A stretch of DNA of 64,000 bases from Actinernus sp. WN-2022 (Eukaryota; Cnidaria; Anthozoa; Actiniaria; Actinernidae). The position numbers were made by a program, and so were the translations under genes. The stretch lies in contig JAOWCC010000782.1 of the NCBI GenBank assembly GCA_030867875.1, positions 62,001 through 126,000 on the forward strand. Direction: 5' to 3'. A model generated the notes under the pieces. The model did not search any database. It was not told the origin of the DNA and saw only the letters and a list, made by a program, of their open reading frames with translations. Shown piece by piece: positions 40,101-54,044 of the stretch (positions are counted from its first letter, which is position 1; the number at the start of each line of letters is the position of its first letter).

Positions 40101-43100
40101 TCAGGATTGATGAATCAGGAATGATGAATCAGGAATGATGAATCAGGAATCAGGAATGATGAATCAGGAATCAGGAATGATGATTCAGGAATTATGAATG
40201 ATGAATCAGGAATGATGAATCAGGAATCAGGAATGATGAATGATGAATCAGGAATGATGAATCAGGAATCATGAATGATGAATGATGAATCAGGAATCAG
40301 CAATGATGAATGATGAATCAGGAATCAGCAATGATGAATCAGGAATCCGGAATGGTGAATCAGGAATGATGAATGATGGATCAGGAATGATGAATCAGGA
40401 ATGATGAATCAGGAATCAGGAATGATGAATCAGGAATGATGAATCAGGAATGATGAATCAGGAATCAGGAATCAGGAATGATGAATCAGGAATGATGAAT
40501 GATGAATCAGGAATGATGAATGATGAATCAGGAATGATGAATCAGGAATCAGGAATGATGAATTATGAATCAGGAATCAGCAATGATGAATCAGGAATCA
40601 GGAATGATGAATCAGGAATGATGAATGATGAATCAGGAATGATGAATGATGAATCAGGAATGATGAATCAGGAATTAGGAATCAGGAGTGATTAATCAGG
40701 AATCAGGAATGATGAATCAAGAATCAGGAATGATGAATCAGGAATGAGGAATGATCAATCAGGAATGAGGAATGATCAATCAGGAATCAGGAATGATGAA
40801 TCAGGAATGAGGAATGATGAATCAGGAATGATGAATGATGAATCAGGAATCAGGAATCAGGAATGATGAATCAGGAATGATGAATGATGAATCGGGAATG
40901 ATGAATCAGGAATCAGGAATCAGGAATGATGAATCAGGAATCAGGAATGATGAATCAGGAATGATGAATGATGAATCAGGAATCAGGAATGATGAATCAG
41001 GAATAAGGAATGATGAATCAGGAATGATGAATGATGAGTCAGGAATCAGGAATGATGAATCAGGAATGATGAATGATGAATCAGGAATGATGAATGATGA
41101 ATCAGGAATCAGCAATGATGAATCAGGAATGATGAATGATGAATGATGAATCAGGAATCAGCAATGATGAATCAGGAATGATGAATGATGAATCAGGAAT
41201 GATGAATGATGAATGATGAATCAGGAATGATGAATCAGGAATCAGGAATGATGAATGATGAATCAGGAATGATGAATGATGAATCAGGAATGATGAATGA
41301 TGAATCAGGAATGATGAATGATGAATCAGGAATGATGAATCAGGAATGATGAATCAGCAATGATGAATGATGAATCAGGAATCAGCAATGATGAATCAGG
41401 AATCAGCAATGATGAACCAGGAATCAGCAATGATGAATCAGGAATGATGAATCAGGAATGATGAATCAGGAATCAGGAATCAGGAATGATGATTCATGAA
41501 TGATGAATGATGAATCAGGAATGATGAATCAGGAATCAGGAATGATGAATTATGAATCAGGAATCAGCAATGATGAATCAGGAATCAGGAATGATGAATC
41601 AGGTATGATGAATCAGGAATGATGAATGATGAATCAGGAATGATGAATGATGAATCAGGAATGATGAATCAGGAATTAGGAATCAGGAGTGATTAATCAG
41701 GAATGAGGAATGATGAATCAAGAATCAGGAATGATGAATCAGGAATGAGGAATGATCAATCAGGAATGAGGAATGATCAATCAGGAATCAGGAATGATGA
41801 CTCAGGAATGAGGAATGATGAATCAGGAATGATGAATGATGAATCAGGAATCAGGAATCAGGAATGATGAATCAGGAATGATGAATGATGAATCGGGAAT
41901 GATGAATCAGGAATCAGGAATCAGGAATGATGAATCAGGAATCAGGAATGATGAATCAGGAATGATGAATGATGAATCAGGAATCAGGAATGATGAATCA
42001 GGAATAAGGAATGATGAATCAGGAATGATGAATGATGAGTCAGGAATCAGGAATGATGAATCAGGAATGATGAATGATGAATCAGGAATGATGAATGATG
42101 AATCAGGAATCAGCAATGATGAATCAGGAATGATGAATGATGAATCAGGAATCAGCAATGATGAATCAGGAATGATGAATGATGAATCAGGAATGATGAA
42201 TGATGAATCAGGAATGATGAATCAGGAATCAGGAATGATGAATGATGAATCAGGAATCAGCAATGATGAATCAGGAATCAGCAATGATGAATCAGGAATG
42301 ATGAATGATGAATCAGGATTGATGAATCAGGAATGATGAATCAGGAATCAGGAATCAGGAGTGATTAATCAGGAATCAGGAATGATGAATCAAGAATCAG
42401 GAATGATGAATCAGGAATGAGGAATGATCAATCAGGAATGAGGAATGATGAATCAGGAATGAGGAATGATGAATCAGGAATGAGGAATGATGAATCAGTA
42501 ATGATGAATGATGAATCTGGAATCAGGAATGATGAATCAGGAATCAGGAATGATGAATCAGGAATGATGAATGATATATCAGGAATCAGGAATGATGAAT
42601 CAGGAAAGAGGAATGACGAATCAGGAATCAGGAATGGTGAATCATGAATCAGGAATCAGGAATGATGGATCAGGAATAAGGAATGATGAATCAGGAATGA
42701 TGAATGTTAAGTCAGGAATCAGGAATGATGAATCAGGAAGGATGAATGATGAATCAGGAATGATGAATGATGAATCGGGAATGATGAATCAGGAATCAGG
42801 AATCAGGAATGATGAATCAGGAATCAGGAATGATGAATCAGGAATGATGAATGATGAATCAGGAATCAGGAATGATGAATCAGGAATAAGGAATGATGAA
42901 TCAGGAATGATGAATGATGAGTCAGGAATCAGGAATGATGAATCAGGAATGATGAATGATGAATCAGGAATGATGAATGATGAATCAGGAATCAGCAATG
43001 ATGAATCAGGAATGATGAATGATGAATCAGGAATCAGCAATGATGAATCAGGAATGATGAATGATGAATCAGGAATGATGAATGATGAATCAGGAATGAT

Positions 43101-46100
43101 GAATCAGGAATCAGGAATGATGAATCAGGAATCAGGAATCAGCAATGATGAATCAGGAATCAGCAATGATGAATCAGGAATGATGAATGATGAATCAGGA
43201 TTGATGAATCAGGAATGATGAATCAGGAATCAGGAATCAGGAGTGATTAATCAGGAATCAGGAATGATGAATCAAGAATCAGGAATGATGAATCAGGAAT
43301 GAGGAATGATCAATCAGGAATGAGGAATGATCAATCAGGAATGAGGAATGATCAATCAGGAATGAGGAATGATCAATCAGGAATCAGGAATGATGAATCA
43401 GGAATGATGAATCAGGAATGATGAATCAGGAATGATGAATGATGAATCAGGAATCAGGAATGATGAATGATGAATCAGGAATCAGCAATGATGAATCAGG
43501 AATGATGAATGATGAATCAGGAATGATGAATGATGAATCAGGAATCAGGAATGATGAATTATGAATCAGGAATCAGCTATGATGAATCAGGAATCAGGAA
43601 TGATGAATCAGGAATCATGAATGATGAATGATGAATCAGGAATCAGCAATGATGAATGATGAATCAGGAATCAGCAATGATGAATCAGGAATCCGGAATG
43701 GTGAATCAGGAATGATGAATGATGGATCAGGAATGATGAATCAGGAATGATGAATCAGGAATCAGGAATGATGAATCAGGAATGATGAATCAGGAATGAT
43801 GAATCAGGAATCAGGAATCAGGAATGATGAATCAGGAATGATGAATGATGAATCAGGAATGATGAATGATGAATCAGGAATGATGAATCAGGAATCAGGA
43901 ATGATGAATTATGAATCAGGAATCAGCAATGATGAATCAGGAATCAGGAATGATGAATCAGGAATGATGAATGATGAATCAGGAATGATGAATGATGAAT
44001 CAGGAATGATGAATCAGGAATTAGGAATCAGGAGTGATTAATCAGGAATCAGGAATGATGAATCAAGAATCAGGAATGATGAATCAGGAATGAGGAATGA
44101 TCAATCAGGAATGAGGAATGATCAATCAGGAATCAGGAATGATGAATCAGGAATGAGGAATGATGAATCAGGAATGATGAATGATGAATCAGGAATCAGG
44201 AATCAGGAATGATGAATCAGGAATGATGAATGATGAATCGGGAATGATGAATCAGGAATCAGGAATCAGGAATGATCAATCAGGAATCAGGAATGATGAA
44301 TCAGGAATGATGAATGATGAATCAGGAATCAGGAATGATGAATCAGGAATAAGGAATGATGAATCAGGAATGATGAATGATGAGTCAGGAATCAGGAATG
44401 ATGAATCAGGAATGATGAATGATGAATCAGGAATGATGAATGATGAATCAGGAATCAGCAATGATGAATCAGGAATGATGAATGATGAATGATGAATCAG
44501 GAATCAGCAATGATGAATCAGGAATGATGAATGATGAATCAGGAATGATGAATGATGAATGATGAATCAGGAATGATGAATCAGGAATCAGGAATGATGA
44601 ATGATGAATCAGGAATGATGAATGATGAATCAGGAATGATGAATGATGAATCAGGAATGATGAATCAGGAATGATGAATCAGCAATGATGAATGATGAAT
44701 CAGGAATCAGCAATGATGAATCAGGAATCAGCAATGATGAACCAGGAATCAGCAATGATGAATCAGGAATGATGAATCAGGAATGATGAATCAGGAATCA
44801 GGAATCAGGAATGATGATTCATGAATGATGAATGATGAATCAGGAATGATGAATCAGGAATCAGGAATGATGAATTATGAATCAGGAATCAGCAATGATG
44901 AATCAGGAATCAGGAATGATGAATCAGGTATGATGAATCAGGAATGATGAATGATGAATCAGGAATGATGAATGATGAATCAGGAATGATGAATCAGGAA
45001 TTAGGAATCAGGAGTGATTAATCAGGAATGAGGAATGATGAATCAAGAATCAGGAATGATGAATCAGGAATGAGGAATGATCAATCAGGAATGAGGAATG
45101 ATCAATCAGGAATCAGGAATGATGACTCAGGAATGAGGAATGATGAATCAGGAATGATGAATGATGAATCAGGAATCAGGAATCAGGAATGATGAATCAG
45201 GAATGATGAATGATGAATCGGGAATGATGAATCAGGAATCAGGAATCAGGAATGATGAATCAGGAATCAGGAATGATGAATCAGGAATGATGAATGATGA
45301 ATCAGGAATCAGGAATGATGAATCAGGAATAAGGAATGATGAATCAGGAATGATGAATGATGAGTCAGGAATCAGGAATGATGAATCAGGAATGATGAAT
45401 GATGAATCAGGAATGATGAATGATGAATCAGGAATCAGCAATGATGAATCAGGAATGATGAATGATGAATCAGGAATCAGCAATGATGAATCAGGAATGA
45501 TGAATGATGAATCAGGAATGATGAATGATGAATCAGGAATGATGAATCAGGAATCAGGAATGATGAATGATGAATCAGGAATCAGCAATGATGAATCAGG
45601 AATCAGCAATGATGAATCAGGAATGATGAATGATGAATCAGGATTGATGAATCAGGAATGATGAATCAGGAATCAGGAATCAGGAGTGATTAATCAGGAA
45701 TCAGGAATGATGAATCAAGAATCAGGAATGATGAATCAGGAATGAGGAATGATCAATCAGGAATGAGGAATGATGAATCAGGAATGAGGAATGATGAATC
45801 AGGAATGAGGAATGATGAATCAGTAATGATGAATGATGAATCTGGAATCAGGAATGATGAATCAGGAATCAGGAATGATGAATCAGGAATGATGAATGAT
45901 ATATCAGGAATCAGGAATGATGAATCAGGAAAGAGGAATGACGAATCAGGAATCAGGAATGGTGAATCATGAATCAGGAATCAGGAATGATGGATCAGGA
46001 ATAAGGAATGATGAATCAGGAATGATGAATGATGAGTCAGGAATCAGGAATGATGAATCAGGAATGATGAATGATGAATCAGGAATGATGAATGATGAAT
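40100..46100 (+). repeat. 3.3-kb duplication with an extra inserted module
   Basis: Markers at 40450 and 40835 recur at 43796 and 44181 (offset 3,346 bp). Markers at 41836, 42417 and 42571 recur at 45161, 45742 and 45896 (offset 3,325 bp). The 21-bp change is three heptamers. Between the copies, from about 42744 to 43.4 kb, sits an additional partial A module resembling the 38.2-38.8 kb copy. Confidence 0.75.
42571..43218 (+). repeat. Junction stretch open for 215 codons (longest open frame); not a gene
   Basis: A B-type segment with ATATCAG is joined to a GAATCGG-bearing A segment, and the joint happens to keep the 21-bp phase, so two open stretches fuse into one. Units near the joint are unusual: GAATGTT at 42702, AAGTCAG at 42709 and GAAGGAT at 42737, where the matching copy at 46.0 kb has GAATGAT, GAGTCAG and GAATGAT. 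The reading is repetitive seven-residue peptide throughout. Confidence 0.8.
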
Positions 46101-49100
46101 CAGGAATCAGGAATGATGAATGATGAATCAGGAATCAGCAATGATGAATCAGGAATGATGAATGATGAATCAGGAATGATGAATGATGAATCAGGAATCA
46201 GGAATGATGAATTATGAATCAGGAATCAGCTATGATGAATCAGGAATCAGGAATGATGAATCAGGAATGATGAATCAGGAATGATGAATGATGAATCAGG
46301 AATGATGAATGATGAATCAGGAATGATGAATCAGGAATTAGGAATCAGGAGTGATTAATCAGGAATCAGGAATGATGAATCAAGAATCAGGAATGATGAA
46401 TCAGGAATGAGGAATGATCAATCAGGAATGAGGAATGATCAATCAGGAATGATGAATGATGAATCAGGAATGATGAATCAGGAATCAGGAATGATGAATG
46501 ATGAATCAGGTATCAGCAATGATGAATCAGGAATCAGGAATGATGAATCAGGAATGATGAATGATGAATCAGGATTGATGAATCAGGAATGATGAATCAG
46601 GAATCAGGAATCAGGAGTGATTAATCAGGAATCAGGAATGATGAATCTAGAATCAGGAATGATGAATCAGGAATGAGGAATGATCAATCAGGAATGAGGA
46701 ATGATGAATCAGGAATGAGGAATGATGAATCAGGAATGAGGAATGATGAATCAGGAATGATGAATGATGAATCTGGAATCAGGAATGATGAATCAGGAAT
46801 CAGGAATGATGAATCAGGAATGATGAATGATATATCAGGAATCAGGAATGATGAATCAGGAAAGAGGAATGACGAATCAGGAATCAGGAATGGTGAATCA
46901 TGAATCAGGAATCAGGAATGATGAATCAGGAATAAGGAATGATGAATCAGGAATGATGAATGATGAGTCAGGAATCAGGAATGATGAATCAGGAATGATG
47001 AATGATGAATGATGAATCAGGAATGATGAATCAGGAATCAGGAATGATGAATTATGAATCAGGAATCAGCTATGATGAATCAGGAATCAGGAATGATGAA
47101 TCAGGAATGATGAATCAGGAATGATGAATGATGAATCAGGAATGATGAATGATGAATCAGGAATGATGAATCAGGAATTAGGAATCAGGAGTGATTAATC
47201 AGGAATCAGGAATGATGAATCAAGAATCAGGAATGATGAATCAGGAATGAGGAATGATCAATCAGGAATGAGGAATGATCAATCAGGAATGATGAATGAT
47301 GAATCAGGAATGATGAATCAGGAATCAGGAATGATGAATGATGAATCAGGAATCAGCAATGATGAATCAGGAATCAGGAATGATGAATCAGGAATGATGA
47401 ATGATGAATCAGGATTGATGAATCAGGAATGATGAATCAGGAATCAGGAATCAGGAGTGATTAATCAGGAATCAGGAATGATGAATCTAGAATCAGGAAT
47501 GATGAATCAGGAATGAGGAATGATCAATCAGGAATGAGGAATGATGAATCAGGAATGAGGAATGATGAATCAGGAATGAGGAATGATGAATCAGGAATGA
47601 TGAATGATGAATCTGGAATCAGGAATGATGAATCAGGAATCAGGAATGATGAATCAGGAATGATGAATGATATATCAGGAATCAGGAATGATGAATCAGG
47701 AAAGAGGAATGACGAATCAGGAATCAGGAATGGTGAATCATGAATCAGGAATCAGGAATGATGAATCAGGAATAAGGAATGATGAATCAGGAATGATGAA
47801 TGATGAGTCAGGAATCAGGAATGATGAATCAGGAATGATGAATGATGAATGATGAATCAGGAATGATGAATCAGGAATCAGGAATGATGAATTATGAATC
47901 AGGAATCAGCAATGATGAATCAGGAATCAGGAATGATGAATCAGGAATGATGAATCAGGAATGATGAATGATGAATCAGGAATGATGAATGATGAATCAG
48001 GAATGATGAATCAGGAATTAGGAATCAGGAGTGATTAATCAGGAATCAGGAATGATGAATCAAGAATCAGGAATGATGAGTCAGGAATCAGGAATGATGA
48101 ATCAGGAATGATGAATGATGAATGATGAATCAGGAATGATGAATCAGGAATCAGGAATGATGAATTATGAATCAGGAATCAGCAATGATGAATCAGGAAT
48201 TAGGAATCAGGTGTGATTAATCAGGAATCAGGAATGATGAATCAAGAATCAGGAATGATGAATCAGGAATGAGGAATGATCAATCAGGAATGAGGAATGA
48301 TCAATCAGGAATCAGGAATGATGAATCAGGAATGAGGAATGATGAATCAGGAATGATGAATGATGAATCAGGAATCAGGAATCAGGAATGATGAATCAGG
48401 AATGATGAATGATGAATCGGGAATGATGAATCAGGAATCAGGAATCAGGAATGATGAATCAGGAATCAGGAATGATGAATCAGGAATGATGAATGATGAA
48501 TCAGGAATCAGGAATGATGAATAAGGAATAAGGAATGATGAATCAGGAATGATGAATGATGAGTCAGGAATCAGGAATGATGAATCAGGAATGATGAATG
48601 ATGAATCAGGAATCAGGAATCAGGAATGATGAATCAGGAATGATGAATGATGAATCAGGATTGATGAATCAGGAATGATGAATCAGGAATCAGGAATCAG
48701 GAGTGATTAATCAGGAATCAGGAATGATGAATCAAGAATCAGGAATGATGAATCAGGAATGAGGAATGATCAATCAGGAATGATGAATGATGAATCAGGA
48801 ATCAGCAATGATGAATCAGGAATGATGAATGATGAATGATGAATCAGGAATCAGCAATGATGAATCAGGAATGATGAATGATGAATCAGGAATGATGAAT
48901 GATGAATGATGAATCAGGAATGATGAATCAGGAATCAGGAATGATGAATGATGAATCAGGAATGATGAATGATGAATCAGGAATGATGAATGATGAATCA
49001 GGAATGATGAATCAGGAATGATGAATCAGCAATGATGAATGATGAATCAGGAATCAGCAATGATGAATCAGGAATCAGGAATGATGAATCAGGAATGATG

Positions 49101-51423
49101 AATGATATATCAGGAATCAGGAATGATGAATCAGGAAAGAGGAATGACGAATCAGGAATCAGGAATGGTGAATCATGAATCAGGAATCAGGAATGATGAA
49201 TCAGGAATAAGGAATGATGAATCAGGAATGATGAATGATGAGTCAGGAATCAGGAATGATGAATCAGGAATGATGAATGATGAATGATGAATCAGGAATG
49301 ATGAATCAGGAATCAGGAATGATGAATTATGAATCAGGAATCAGCTATGATGAATCAGGAATCAGGAATGATGAATCAGGAATCAGGAATGATGAATCAG
49401 GAATGATGAATGATGAATCAGGATTGATGAATCAGGAATGATGAATCAGGAATCAGGAATCAGGAGTGATTAATCAGGAATCAGGAATGATGAATCAAGA
49501 ATCAGGAATGATGAATCAGGAATGAGGAATGATCAATCAGGAATGAGGAATGATCAATCAGGAATGAGGAATGATGAATCAGGAATGAGGAATGATGAAT
49601 CAGGAATCAGCAATGATGAATCAGGAATGATGAATGATGAATGATGAATCAGGAATCAGCAATGATGAATCAGGAATGATGAATGATGAATCAGGAATGA
49701 TGAATGATGAATGATGAATCAGGAATGATGAATCAGGAATCAGGAATGATGAATGATGAATCAGGAATGATGAATGATGAATCAGGAATGATGAATGATG
49801 AATCAGGAATGATGAATCAGGAATGATGAATCAGCAATGATGAATGATGAATCAGGAATCAGCAATGATGAATCAGGAATCAGGAATGATGAATCAGGAA
49901 TGATGAATGATATATCAGGAATCAGGAATGATGAATCAGGAAAGAGGAATGACGAATCAGGAATCAGGAATGGTGAATCATGAATCAGGAATCAGGAATG
50001 ATGAATCAGGAATAAGGAATGATGAATCAGGAATGATGAATGATGAGTCAGGAATCAGGAATGATGAATCAGGAATGATGAATGATGAATGATGAATCAG
50101 GAATGATGAATCAGGAATCAGGAATGATGAATTATGAATCAGGAATCAGCTATGATGAATCAGGAATCAGGAATGATGAATCAGGAATGATGAATCAGGA
50201 ATGATGAATGATGAATCAGGAATGATGAATGATGAATCAGGAATGATGAATCAGGAATTAGGAATCAGGAGTGATTAATCAGGAATCAGGAATGATGAAT
50301 CAAGAATCAGGAATGATGAATCAGGAATGAGGAATGATCAATCAGGAATGAGGAATGATCAATCAGGAATGATGAATGATGAATCAGGAATGATGAATCA
50401 GGAATCAGGAATGATGAATCAGGAATGAGGAATGATCAATCAGGAATGAGGAATGATCAATCAGGAATGATGAATGATGAATCAGGAATGATGAATCAGG
50501 AATCAGGAATGATGAATGATGAATCAGGAATCAGGAGTGATTAATCAGGAATCAGGAATGATGAATCTAGAATCAGGAATGATGAATCAGGAATGAGGAA
50601 TGATCAATCAGGAATGAGGAATGATGAATCAGGAATGAGGAATGATGAATCAGGAATGAGGAATGATGAATCAGGAATGATGAATGATGAATCTGGAATC
50701 AGGAATGATGAATCAGGAATCAGGAATGATGAATCAGGAATGATGAATGATATATCAGGAATCAGGAATGATGAATCAGGAAAGAGGAATGACGAATCAG
50801 GAATCAGGAATGGTGAATCATGAATCAGGAATCAGGAATGATGAATCAGGAATAAGGAATGATGAATCAGGAATGATGAATGATGAGTCAGGAATCAGGA
50901 ATGATGAATCAGGAATGATGAATGATGAATGATGAATCAGGAATGATGAATCAGGAATCAGGAATGATGAATTATGAATCAGGAATCAGCAATGATGAAT
51001 CAGGAATCAGGAATGATGAATCAGGAATGATGAATCAGGAATGATGAATGATGAATCAGGAATGACGAATGATGAATCAGGAATGATGAATCAGGAATTA
51101 GGAATCAGGAGTGATTAATCAGGAATCAGGAATGATGAATCAAGAATCAGGAATGATGAGTCAGGAATCAGGAATGATGAATCAGGAATGATGAATGATG
51201 AATGATGAATCAGGAATGATGAATCAGGAATCAGGAATGATGAATTATGAATCAGGAATCAGCAATGATGAATTATGAATCAGGAATCAGCTATGATGAA
51301 TCAGGAATCAGGAATGATGAATCAGGAATGATGAATGATGAATCAGGAATGATGAATGATGAATCAGGAATGATGAATCAGGAATTAGGAATCAGGAGTG
51401 ATTAATCAGGAATCAGGAATGAT

Positions 51424-51484
51424 GAATCAGAATCAGGATGAGAATCAGGAATGAGGAATGACAATCAGGAAATGAATAGGATGA
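51424..51484 (+). other. Scrambled stretch of about 60 bp with several indels
   Basis: Between two normal runs the units read as fragments: AATCAG at 51431, GATGA at 51437, GAATGA at 51456, an 11-base GAAATGAATAG at 51469 and GATGA at 51480. The related copies keep seven-base units throughout this part. Unit starts go from 2 modulo 7 before to 0 modulo 7 after. Such a cluster has no parallel elsewhere in the window, which suggests a low-quality consensus patch; a real repair scar is the alternative. Confidence 0.85.
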
Positions 51485-53003
51485 GAATGATCAATCAGGA
51501 ATGATGAATGATGAATCAGGAATGATGAATCAGGAATCAGGAATGATGAATCAGGAATCAGCAATGATGAATCAGGAATCAGGAATGATGAATCAGGAAT
51601 GATGAATGATGAATCAGGATTGATGAATCAGGAATGATGAATCAGGAATCAGGAATCAGGAGTGATTAATCAGGAATCAGGAATGATGAATCTAGAATCA
51701 GGAATGATGAATCAGGAATGAGGAATGATCAATCAGGAATGAGGAATGATCAATCAGGAATGAGGAATGATGAATCAGGAATGAGGAATGATGAATCAGG
51801 AATGATGAATCAGGAATGATGAATGATGAATCAGGAATGATGAATGATGAATCAGGAATGATGAATCAGGAATTAGGAATCAGGAGTGATTAATCAGGAA
51901 TCAGGAATGATGAATCAAGAATCAGGAATGATGAGTCAGGAATCAGGAATGATGAATCAGGAATGATGAATGATGAATGATGAATCAGGAATGATGAATC
52001 AGGAATCAGGAATGATGAATTATGAATCAGGAATCAGCAATGATGAATTATGAATCAGGAATCAGCTATGATGAATCAGGAATCAGGAATGATGAATCAG
52101 GAATGATGAATCAGGAATGATGAATGATGAATCAGGAATGATGAATGATGAATCAGGAATGATGAATCAGGAATTAGGAATCAGGAGTGATTAATCAGGA
52201 ATCAGGAATGATGAATCAAGAATCAGGAATGATGAATCAGGAATGAGGAATGATCAATCAGGAATGAGGAATGATCAATCAGGAATGATGAATGATGAAT
52301 CAGGAATGATGAATCAGGAATCAGGAATGATGAATGATGAGTCAGGAATCAGCAATGATGAATCAGGAATCAGGAATGATGAATCAGGAATGATGAATGA
52401 TGAATCTGGATTGATGAATCAGGAATGATGAATCAGGAATCAGGAATCAGGAGTGATTAATCAGGAATCAGGAATGATGAATCTAGAATCAGGAATGATG
52501 AATCAGGAATGAGGAATGATCAATCAGGAATGAGGAATGATGAATCAGGAATGAGGAATGATGAATCAGGAATGAGGAATGATGAATCAGGAATGATGAA
52601 TGATGAATCTGGAATCAGGAATGATGAATCAGGAATCAGGAATGATGAATCAGGAATGATGAATGATATATCAGGAATCAGGAATGATGAATCAGGAAAG
52701 AGGAATGACGAATCAGGAATCAGGAATGGTGAATCATGAATCAGGAATCAGGAATGATGAATCAGGAATAAGGAATGATGAATCAGGAATGATGAATGAT
52801 GAGTCAGGAATCAGGAATGATGAATCAGGAATGATGAATGATGAATGATGAATCAGGAATGATGAATCAGGAATCAGGAATGATGAATGATGAATCAGGA
52901 ATGATGAATGATGAATCAGGAATGATGAATCAGGAATGATGAATCAGGAATGATGAATGATGAATCAGGAATGATGAATGATGAATCAGGAATGATGAAT
53001 CAG

Positions 53004-53016
53004 GAATTAGAATCAG
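53004..53016 (+). other. Single-base deletion shifting the heptamer register
   Basis: GAATTAG is followed by AATCAG, so one G at the unit junction is missing immediately before the beacon at 53017. Register changes from 0 to 6 modulo 7. Confidence 0.85.
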
Positions 53017-54031
53017 GAGTGATTAATCAGGAATCAGGAATGATGAATCAAGAATCAGGAATGATGAATCAGGAATGAGGAATGATCAATCAGGAATGAG
53101 GAATGATCAATCAGGAATGATGAATGATGAATCAGGAATGATGAATCAGGAATCAGGAATGATGAATGATGAATCAGGAATCAGCAATGATGAATCAGGA
53201 ATCAGGAATGATGAATCAGGAATGATGAATGATGAATCAGGATTGATGAATCAGGAATGATGAATCAGGAATCAGGAATCAGGAGTGATTAATCAGGAAT
53301 CAGGAATGATGAATCTAGAATCAGGAATGATGAATCAGGAATGAGGAATGATCAATCAGGAATGAGGAATGATGAATCAGGAATGAGGAATGATGAATCA
53401 GGAATGATGAATGATGAATCTGGAATCAGGAATGATGAATCAGGAATCAGGAATGATGAATCAGGAATGATGAATGATATATCAGGAATCAGGAATGATG
53501 AATCAGGAAAGAGGAATGACGAATCAGGAATCAGGAATGGTGAATCATGAATCAGGAATCAGGAATGATGAATCAGGAATAAGGAATGATGAATCAGGAA
53601 TGATGAATGATGAGTCAGGAATCAGGAATGATGAATCAGGAATGATGAATGATGAATGATGAATCAGGAATGATGTATCAGGAATCAGGAATGATGAATT
53701 ATGAATCAGGAATCAGCAATGATGAATCAGGAATCAGGAATGATGAATCAGGAATGATGAATCAGGAATGATGAATGATGAATCAGGAATGATGAATGAT
53801 GAATCAGGAATGATGAATCAGGAATTAGGAATCAGGAGTGATTAATCAGGAATCAGGAATGATGAATCAAGAATCAGGAATGATGAGTCAGGAATCAGGA
53901 ATGATGAATCAGGAATGATGAATGATGAATGATGAATCAGGAATGATGAATCAGGAATCAGGAATGATGAATTATGAATCAGGAATCAGCAATGATGAAT
54001 CAGGAATTAGGAATCAGGTGTGATTAATCAG

Positions 54032-54044
54032 GAATCAGAATGAT
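54032..54044 (+). other. Single-base deletion shifting the heptamer register
   Basis: GAATCAG is followed by AATGAT; one G is missing just after the GTGTGAT beacon at 54018. Register changes from 6 to 5 modulo 7. Confidence 0.85.

Larger units (their letters stand above)
36480..45683 (+). repeat. Mosaic block 9: A-family modules
   Basis: GAACCAG occurs at 37725 and 39013 (after CAAAGAT) and at 41414 and 44740 (after CAATGAT). GAATCGG occurs at 37221, 38201, 39489, 40889, 41890, 42772, 44235 and 45215. Beacons are at 37018, 37998, 38670, 39286, 39958, 40686, 41687, 42359, 43241, 44032 and 45012, with recurring 980 and 672 intervals. A short B-type piece with ATATCAG and GAAAGAG lies at about 42.36-42.70 kb. 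The left edge is a sharp switch: B-type GTGTGAT at 36465 gives way at about 36486 to sequence matching 13080 onward. Confidence 0.7.

Noticed and set aside
42571..43218. Open frame of 215 codons as a gene
   Set aside because: It is two phased satellite stretches fused at a rearrangement joint; no part departs from the heptamer composition.
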